Notes under the pieces: generated by a model | The model's database searches: none | Told to the model about the DNA's origin: nothing | What the model saw: only the letters and a program-made list of their open reading frames with translations | DNA from: Anaeramoeba flamelloides | Taxonomy: Eukaryota > Metamonada > Anaeramoebidae | Assembly: GCA_027625915.1 (NCBI GenBank) | Contig: JANTQA010000036.1 | Span: 3,095,501 to 3,159,500 of the forward strand | Direction: 5' to 3' | Length of the DNA stretch: 64,000 nt | Position numbers and translations under genes: made by a program | Shown here: one piece after another, positions 56,617-64,000 of the stretch | Layout of the letters: each line of letters opens with the position of its first letter | Numbering within the stretch: position 1 is the first letter of the stretch

Positions 56617-59600
56617 ATGAAACTGGCCTTATTTTGTATTTGTGCTTTTACTCTCTTAACGGTTTTGGCTGCCAAACCACTTCTTGGTCCTAAAACGGCA
56701 GTTTTACTTGGCAACATTGATGAGAGACATAAATATTCACAATTTTTCGATTCCTTTACAAAAAAGGGGTATGATCTTCATTTCTTAAGAGCTGACGATC
56801 AAGACATTACATTAAAAAAATTTGGTGAATATCTTTACGATCAGGCAATTCTCTTTGTTGGAAAATCAGAAGGTACTTTTTTTTCTTTTTCTTTTTCTTT
56901 TTCTTTTTCTTTTACAAAAATTTTTCTTTTTCATCGATAAAAAAGAACTTTTCCTTTTGTTAATTTTCGAACAAAAAAAACACTCTAAATTTGTTTGAAT
57001 TAACTAACTTTTACCAATTCACAAAATATAATTGATCCTTTGACCTAAATTACCGTCTTAACTTAAATTTTAAAAAATTTTCACTCAAAAGAATCTTTGT
57101 TTTTCCCACGAAACGTTTTTTCAGAAAGAATAATAAAGCTGGAAAAGAATTTTAGAAAATACACTGTCATTTTGAAGTGTGTTGTTAATTGAAAATTATA
57201 TTTTCTTAGTCGAGCAAATAAAACAATTTTTAAATTTCAAAGTCTTCCCGACAAGATCTTAAAGACACATTTTCTAAAAGTGTTCTGAAGATTCAAAGAA
57301 CAAAACAAAAAAAAAAGAATTCCTTTTGGGTTTTTCTTTCTTTATAAAATTATCACATGTCTCGTTTAAAAAACTTTTTCCGTTTTTTCATTTCTGGTTT
57401 TGTTTTGCTTTTTTTGTTTTTTTTTTTTTTTATTTTTCTCTTTTTTTTTTCTTTTCTTTATTAATTTCTGATTGAATTAGAAATAAATGTTGTGGATGTT
57501 TTAGATTTTATTGATTCTGGAAGAAGTGTAATAGTTGCTACTTCACCTGATCTTTCAGATTCTGTCAGAGAACTTGCAATTGGATGTGGTATTGAATTTG
57601 ATGAGCAAGGAACTAGTGTTATTGATCATTTCAATTTCAAAAACGGAGACAAGGAACACACCAGCATCATTGCAAACGATTTCTGTGACATTCCTACAGT
57701 TCTAGGTGATTTTGAACAAGACAAAAAAGATATTCTCTTCAAGGGAATTGGAATGGAAGTTAAAAAAAACTCTCCTTTAAATTATAGGTAATATTTTTTG
57801 TTGTGTTGCTTCTTTGTGAAACTATCGATTTTTTTTTCTTCCCAAATTTTGATCGGGTAGCCGAGTATTGGAATTGCCGTTGTCTAATATTTACTTTCTT
57901 TTGACTTCTTTTCTTCGTTATTCTGATTTTTTATTGACTTCAATTTTTTGAAACAAACCAACAGACTTTTAGTTGCACCACCCACTTCTTACTCTTATTT
58001 TGTTGATGAAAAGATAACTGAAAAGCCATTTGTTATTGGTGAAGGAATTACACTTGTTTCAGCACTTCAAACAAGAGGAGATGCAAGGGTGTTATTTTCA
58101 GGTTCAATTGATATGTTTTCAAATGAGTAAATTTCTTTTTTTTTTTTTTGAATTTTATTTTTCTTCTTTTTTTACTTTTTGTAATTGTCAATAGGTGCTT
58201 TTTTCAACACTTTTATTTTTTTAATGTAACAGTACTGTCATTTTCCAATTAATAGATGAAAATTTTTATTTCAATTTCCTAATGATGTCAACCCACAAAT
58301 AAACTTCAATTCAAAATTTTTGAACACAACAAAATCTTCTTAAATAAATCAAATCGAGCTAAATACTAAAATTAGAAACACGGGCTAATTCAAATGTTAA
58401 CAATTATTTATCATTTTCAAATCTCACAAAACAATTAATAAATAGATAAATAGAAATCAAAATAAAAAAATATTGTGCTAACAAATTAAATGAAAGATTT
58501 ATTGTTAAGGGTTAAATGCTAAAAAACACTTAATCTGTTAATGAGAGAATTTTAAATTTACTAAAATTATCTCTTCTAATTCATTAATACATAGACATAT
58601 AGAAAATAGAAACAATCATTAGAAGGGTTTTTAAACTAAATTTAGTTTTCTAAGATAAAATGAATAGTCTGTAAGAAAAAAAAAAATAAAAAAAAAATAA
58701 TAAAGAGTAAAAAAATGAAGAATTTAATAAATAAATAATAAAGAATTTAAAAAATAAAGAATAAAAATGTCTAAAGCTATTTGATCTAGGTGAATTTGCA
58801 TTTTTGAGGTTGTTTGTGATTCTTTGGATTTGGAATTTTTGAGTGAAGGATTTATTGTTAAGGGTTCAATGTTCAAAAATGCATAATCTGTTAAAAAAGA
58901 AAAAGAATTTTGAATCGAATAAATTTGTTTTTTCCAATTCAAAGGGCGTCTAAAATAGAAATGGCCATGAGAACTATTTGAAACTTAATTTAATTTTAAA
59001 AAAAAAAAACAAAAATAGAGAAAAAAAATAAAGAAGAGTAAAAAAATGAAGAATTTAAAAAAAAATAAAAAAAAATCTAAAATAAAAAGAAGAAAAAATG
59101 TTTAGAGTTATTGGATCCAGGTAAATTTGTGTGACTATATGATCCAAAATCATTTGGATTTGAGTTTTTTTTTTTTACCTTATCCTATGTTGGGACATAT
59201 TTGTCAGGAAATATTCTACAGTAATGTCATGAATTTATCTTCTGTGTTGATTCTCCTCAGCAAATCATCTATTTATTCATTAACTACAATCTTAAAATCA
59301 GAATCTTTTAATTTTTTTGAGGTATTTTTTCAGGTTTTTCCCTTATTTTCTGCTTTTTTCATACCTTTTTACATCCCTATATGAAGTGATTGTTATCATC
59401 AATTTTTTTTCTACAGCATAGAAATATCTTGAAAACTCGTCCTTCTTCACGTTTGTGTACACATCTATTTAATACCTATTACAAAAAAACTTTAGTTTGA
59501 ATAGAGTTGTTGATGATTTCCAGCACAAGTATAGATATTTTTCTTTGAAGTTTATTGGAAATTTAAAGATATTTTTTCAATTTCCAGTTTTCTTCTTCCT

Positions 59601-62600
59601 TATTAAGATTCAACTTTATCTTATATGGATTAATACGAGACTCATGGGGTTCTTCAGTGATCTATTCTTTACCCATATTTCCCCGGTCAATGTTTTAAAT
59701 TTTGGAATTTTTGTTTCTTTTGCGAATAATTCTAAAAAAAAAACATAATCTTCATAAAAGCAATGAAAAATGAAAATTGTAGATCTTTAACTAGTCGTTC
59801 CTTTATTAAACTTTTGATATGAAAATTAAATTTTTTAAATTAGAATTTATTAGTAAATAAAATTTGGATTTAATACAGAATCCATTTCCCTGAAAATTTT
59901 TAAAAAATAATAAAAACACAATGACCAACAACAGAAAAACTCTGGAAAGAAATTTTTGAAATATATTTTATTGGAATCATAGCAAAAAAATTCAAAAACT
60001 TTCGAGCACAAATCAAAACTTTAAGAGATCATTTTATGTTAATGATGATTTTATTATTTATTAGAAACTTCAATAATAATCATTTATTTTAGATTGATAA
60101 AATATGTTATAAATAATAGAAACCACAAAAATCACCAAAACAAAAAAAAAAGAGAAATAAAAAAAAAGAAATTACTAATGTTCTCTTTCCGTTAACTTAA
60201 TTGAATAAAAAAAAACTTGTTGATTTCGAGATAAGAAAATTAAAATGAAAGAGATGCTATAAGCTAAAAAAATGTTAATCAAAAAGATCGAAATTTATAT
60301 TATTTGAGTTCAAGATTTAATTCTATTTTTTTTTTTTTAAAAAAAATTTTTCTTCTTTTTTTACTTTTTGTAATTGGCAATAGGTGCTTTTTTCAACAAC
60401 TTTTTTATTAATTCGAGATTTTACTGTAAAAATTTTTTATTTTATCATTTAATTTAGAAGAGTTTCTTGATTTTGAAAAATATTTCAAAAAAGGTTAATA
60501 AAATTTTTAAAATAATTACAAAATGAAAATATCTATTTGATTTGGAATTTGAAAATTTTTTTCTGGAGTTCAATTAAATTGTAAACAGATGGGTTTTTTT
60601 TTTATAATAATTTTCAAGATAATGCAAAACATATTTGAAATAGAAATTAATTTTCAAAATTATATTTTTTTGAATCTATCAAATAGTCCCGAAAATACCC
60701 GAATTCGAAAATACCCGAAAATTTTTTAACCACGAAAAAACACTTTTTGAACAACATCTAAGAAACACTAGTGCCATTATACTCATTTTAAAGGTAAATT
60801 TGGAATTTTAATTTAGAAAAAAAATTTTTTTCTGACAATATTAAAATTCAAAAAAATTAAATTTGAGGTAATGGTATTCAACCCATTTTGTGTGAAGGTG
60901 ATTGATATATTGGATGATAAACATTTCTGATCATTTCGAAATGGTATTAACTAAATGAGAGAAAAAGTACTTGTGAAGAAAATTTTCTAATTGTGTATCA
61001 TTACCTATAATTTTGTAATCTTAAATACAATCCTAAAATAACCGAGTAATATCTAATCGTACAATACATACACATACCCTACACAAGGTGACCCAAGCCG
61101 AACTTTATTTAACTCACCATTCTATAATAGGAACTGGATTAACCAAAACATACAAATACACACCATACGGAACATAAAATAACCCAAAAATACCCTGACA
61201 TACCCATACACTTACCCTAATAAGTACCAACAATTACTCAAATATACTCAAAAGGTACCAAAACCTCTTTAGAGTAGTTTAAAGTTGAAAATTCAAAAAA
61301 AATATTTTTTCTGAAAGTAAAATTGCTATTTTATCATTAAACTGAGTATATTGGCATCGGGTTTCTTCGAAGTTGACCATCAGTGTTTTTATGTGGTTAA
61401 AAATTTTCGGGTATTTTCGATTTTCGGGTATTTTCGGGAATATTTCAAACACCCTATTTTTTTCCGAAAATGTAATTTATTAAAATAAAAAAATGAAATG
61501 ATCGATCAATTTTTCTCGATTTAAATAATTTAACAGCATTAATCAAATTTAAAAAAATAAGGCATAAGCTTAATTTCAAAAAGAGGGTCAGATTTTTCAT
61601 CAGAAAAAAATTTGTTTAATTGCTTTTTTTTTTTTTTTGAATAATAATGTAATTTACTAAAGTGTTTAGAGATAATAACCAATATAACTTAATAAATAAA
61701 AATATAGTGTAACATTTTATTTTTTGAAAGACAAGTGAAAAAAGAAAAAAATAAGAATAAAAAAGTTTGCCCCTAATTTTGAAATTTGGCTTAATTACTA
61801 AATAATTTGATTTTAAAGTTTCAGTTCATAATTTTAAAAAATTTATTTAAAGAAATTTATAATTACATATTTTATAGCATTTTTTTTTTTTTCTGAAAGT
61901 AATATTTACATTAATAAAATGAAAAAATTATAATTCTTTTTAAAAGAATGATTTTTGTCAGAACCAATCACGTACTATTTCTAACACGTCCAGCTTACAA
62001 TCCGAAGGCCGATATTCGAATCCTTGTAATCAAGCATTATTTCTGATTGTTTATCATTTTTCTCAAATAGTTATAAAAATTACAAAAGACAAATTTTAAT
62101 TCAAAATTGGGTGTAAGTCTTTATTGAACAACCAATTCTATGAAGAAATAATTTGACCGAATTGAATCTTTTTGACTATTATAAAAAATGAATAGAAATT
62201 CGAACAAAATCTCTCTCAATTTATGGAGTGGATCCGATTCTTGGGAGAATTGAATAGATTCGCACTCCCAATTGACGAAAAAATATCTCTAAATACAAGC
62301 CGAGATTTGGGATTTGGGAAGTGCCGAAGAGTGTAGTAGAGTGCCGTCAAGTGCCTAGATTTTCCAGAATTCCAAAGAAAGAGAAAAATCTTTGATTTTA
62401 CTCAATTCTTTTAAATTCTGGAAAAGCTAACGGCGGTTTTCTTGAGGTTTTTGGAATAAACCGAAAATTTATTTAAATTTTCGGTTTATTTTAAAAATTA
62501 TAAATAAACCTAACGTCAAATAGGTGAACTCGTTGACTGACCCTTTCTCTAATGCAAAAAAAAACAAAAAAAAAATACATAATTTTGTTGTTATCTTTGC

Positions 62601-63269
62601 TGATCATCAAATGAAAAGTATCAAACTTAATAATAATTAATTTTTTAATTTGATTTATATTTTGATTTTTGTTTTCTTCTTTATAGCTTTTTTAATACAG
62701 AGCATGGTAACACACTATTCTGCAAGGAAATTGCTTCATGGGCATTTAATGAAAAAGGGTTTCTCCGTTTTAGAGACTTTACTCATCATACAGTAAATTC
62801 ACAAGTTAAACAAGATTCTTATCGAATTAAAGACGATATTGAATTCAGTGTAATTATTGAAGAATATGATCTTGAAAAGGGATGGAAACCTTATGTGGCT
62901 AATGATGTTCAAATTGAATATGTTATGTTAAGCCCATATGTGAGACAAAACCTTGTCAATAATCCTGAAACAGGAAAATTTTCGACAAAACTTTCGCTAC
63001 CAGATAAACACGGTACATTTAAATTTAGATTACAGTATCATAAAAGAGGATATAGATTCCTCGAAAAGGTTGAAGAAATCCCATTGAAGCCGTTTTGGCA
63101 TAACCAATATGAAAGATTCATTCCAGTTGCTTACCCATATTATCTATCAGCAATTTTAATGTTAGTTGGTTTCTTCATATTTTCCATCATATTTCTTTAT
63201 CATAAGGACGACAACGTTGAAAAAAAAAACAAAAAGGCACCACAAAAAAACAATAAGAAAAATAATTAA
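56617..63269 (+). CDS. DDOST: Oligosaccharyltransferase 48 kDa subunit (OST48/Wbp1)
   Basis: Essential non-catalytic subunit of the ER oligosaccharyltransferase that N-glycosylates proteins. Exons are 56617-56872, 57481-57787, 57965-58126 and 62687-63269 (1308 bases, 435 residues; human about 456). All are GT-AG and all phases agree. Signal peptide MKLALFCICAFTLLTVLAAK. Lumenal region with YDQAILFVGKSEE, VDVLDFIDSGRSVIVATSPD, GCGIEFDEQGTSVIDHFNF, SYSYFVDEKIT, ARVLFSGSIDMFSN joined to DFFNTEHGNTLFC. Then come HHTVNSQ, GTFKFRLQYHKRGYRFL and the highly conserved YERFIPVAYPYYLSAI leading into one TM segment (LMLVGFFIFSIIFLYH). The Lys-rich cytosolic tail fits ER retention. Intron 1 is 608 bases, intron 2 is 177, and intron 3 is 4560 and filled with LINE, MITE-like and hairpin elements. 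Confidence 0.96.
58495..59100 (-). repeat. LINE family B 3' tail, tandemly duplicated
   Basis: Two units about 340 bases apart share TTGTTAAGGGTTnAATGnT, AATCTGTTAAnnAGAnAATTTT and, at their far ends, ATGTnTAnAGnTATTnGATC followed by CATTTGGATTTG or TCTTTGGATTTG. They lie directly downstream (minus sense) of LINE B2. Confidence 0.65.
59100..59750 (-). mobile_element. LINE family B, 3' fragment (copy B2) in DDOST intron 3
   Basis: Minus-strand EYFLTNMSQHRIR near 59200 matches EYFLTNITQHSIS of copy B1. The zinc-knuckle area is decayed (RYFYAVEKK near 59430), and LYLCWKSSTTLFKLK near 59520 matches LNWKSST of B1. Many breaks. Antisense to DDOST. Confidence 0.65.
60688..61440. mobile_element. Inverted-repeat element with C-rich core
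   Basis: The ends are CCCGAAAATACCCGAA and its complement TTTTCGGGTATTTTCGGG. The arms are about 140 bases, for example AAATTTTTTAACCACGAAAA / TATGTGGTTAAAAATTTTCG and TTTCTGACAATATTAAAATT / AGTAAAATTGCTATTTTATC less exactly. The core 61010-61260 is much richer in C on the plus strand than the surroundings (ACATACACATACCCTACACA). No frame. Confidence 0.7.
61970..62036 (+). other. tRNA-like relic
   Basis: ATCCGAAGGCCGATATTCGA then ATCC resembles the anticodon-to-T-arm part of a tRNA (B-box-like ATTCGAATCC). No good cloverleaf forms, so it is at best a tRNA fragment or tRNA-derived repeat. Confidence 0.25.
62318..62516. repeat. Double-hairpin module H6 (opposite orientation)
   Basis: Begins GAAGTGCCGAAGAGTGTAGT then AGAGTGCCGTCAAGTGCCTA, followed by stem B (TTTTCCAGAATTC..GAATT..TTCTGGAAAAGCT). 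Then AACGGCGGTTTTCTTGAGG and stem C (GAATAAACCGAAAATTTA / AAATTTTCGGTTTATTTT), ending AAACCTAACG. It is the exact mirror order of H3, as expected for the opposite strand. Confidence 0.8.
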
Positions 63270-64000
63270 TTATTATAAACATTAAATATTTCATTTTTAT
63301 AATAAATTTTAGTTTTAACAAAAAAAAATCAAAATCAATAAAAACGTGAAATTTATTAAACAATAAAATAATTATAATTAGAATAATTTTTAAGAATAAA
63401 TATTAACAAAAAATATATAATCCAGACTTGAAAACAAATAATTATCTATCTTTATATTTGAAAGATTTAAATTATAAGAAATATAAGAAATAAGATTGAG
63501 TTCAAATATTTGAAAGTTTTAATATACGTAAATAAAATATTGCTTTTTTCTAAAATAAACTCATATATTTATATTTTCCTTATCTTATTTTTTCCTTTTA
63601 CTTTTGAAATTTTTTTTTTTTTTATCCTTTTTGAAAACCAGAACAAACATTTTATTTATAAAAAAAAAATAATAATAATAGTATATTGAATATACTCTAT
63701 AAAGGGATTGTTTAAATCCCTTTTGATCCAATGAAAATAATCAAATTTTGAATAACTCAATCACGATGATCTATTCAAAAAGGTATATTCCATAATAACC
63801 ACAAAAAGACCCAAATAAACGATTAATTCTTCATTTCCAATGTAAAAACACTGTTTAATTAAACCCTAATTCAAAATTTTTAACACACCAAAATTTGATT
63901 TGCGAAAAGAAAAACTTATTTAATCAATTCCCAAAGAAATACCAAATTAGAACCATTCACTAATTGAAATGCTAACACTTTTTTATAAATTAAAATACTT
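63270..64000. other. DDOST 3' flank and repeat family N copy 2
   Basis: AATAAA-like signals follow the stop. 63870-64000 is repeat family N in reverse complement of 4320-4495 (TTCAAAATTTTTAACACACC, TAATCAATTCnnAnnA, GAACCATTCACTAATTGAAA) and runs off the window. Confidence 0.65.

Overview
This is a eukaryotic window, very AT-rich (roughly four fifths A+T by eye), from a protist with GT-AG introns. The protein-coding genes are nuclear and conserved: VPS18, a retinoblastoma-type pocket protein, L-threonine dehydrogenase, a BTB/T1-domain protein, an UNC-93-like transporter, a REEP/DP1-family membrane-shaping protein, SmD1, a DUF229 phosphatase-like membrane protein and DDOST. There is also one tRNA-Ile(AAU). 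Long Lys/Glu/Asn-rich tracts inside proteins, extreme AT richness and the threonine-degradation enzyme suggest a free-living amoeboid protist, perhaps Anaeramoeba-like. That placement is an inference; nothing here proves the species.

Layout: 1-6392 holds VPS18 (+), whose first exons lie upstream of the window and whose introns carry LINE fragments. 6755-7600 is a LINE relic. 11339-14566 is the pocket-protein gene. 17228-19177 is a long inverted-repeat DNA element. 20208-22580 is TDH (3 exons). 26470-26907 is the BTB gene. 29318-30625 is the UNC-93-like gene (-). 35748-41316 is the REEP-like gene (3 exons, two introns full of mobile DNA). 41640-44932 is dense mobile DNA. 45316-45789 is SmD1 (-). 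46199-46271 is the tRNA. 46762-49720 holds more mobile DNA, including a MITE nested in a MITE. 52307-54439 is the DUF229 gene. 56617-63269 is DDOST (4 exons, the last intron 4.6 kb and full of repeats).

The genes do not form one pathway. They are scattered housekeeping loci: membrane tethering, ER shaping, N-glycosylation, splicing, cell-cycle control and amino-acid catabolism. Joined exon lengths for TDH, REEP, SmD1 and DDOST are all multiples of three, which supports the splice models. VPS18 comes out one base too long because of a single extra T in a homopolymer.

The most unusual feature is a small repeated module of two adjacent long hairpins plus a short tandem run built on GGCACTCTACG / GGCACTTGACG. 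It occurs in full or in part at eight or more places. Twice it sits at the same point in the 3' end of a LINE, and a third LINE copy shows the uninterrupted site. I do not recognise it as a described family. Several palindromic TA-flanked MITEs, two LINE families (one with two subfamilies) and a degenerate repeat with a conserved coding-like block fill most of the non-genic DNA.
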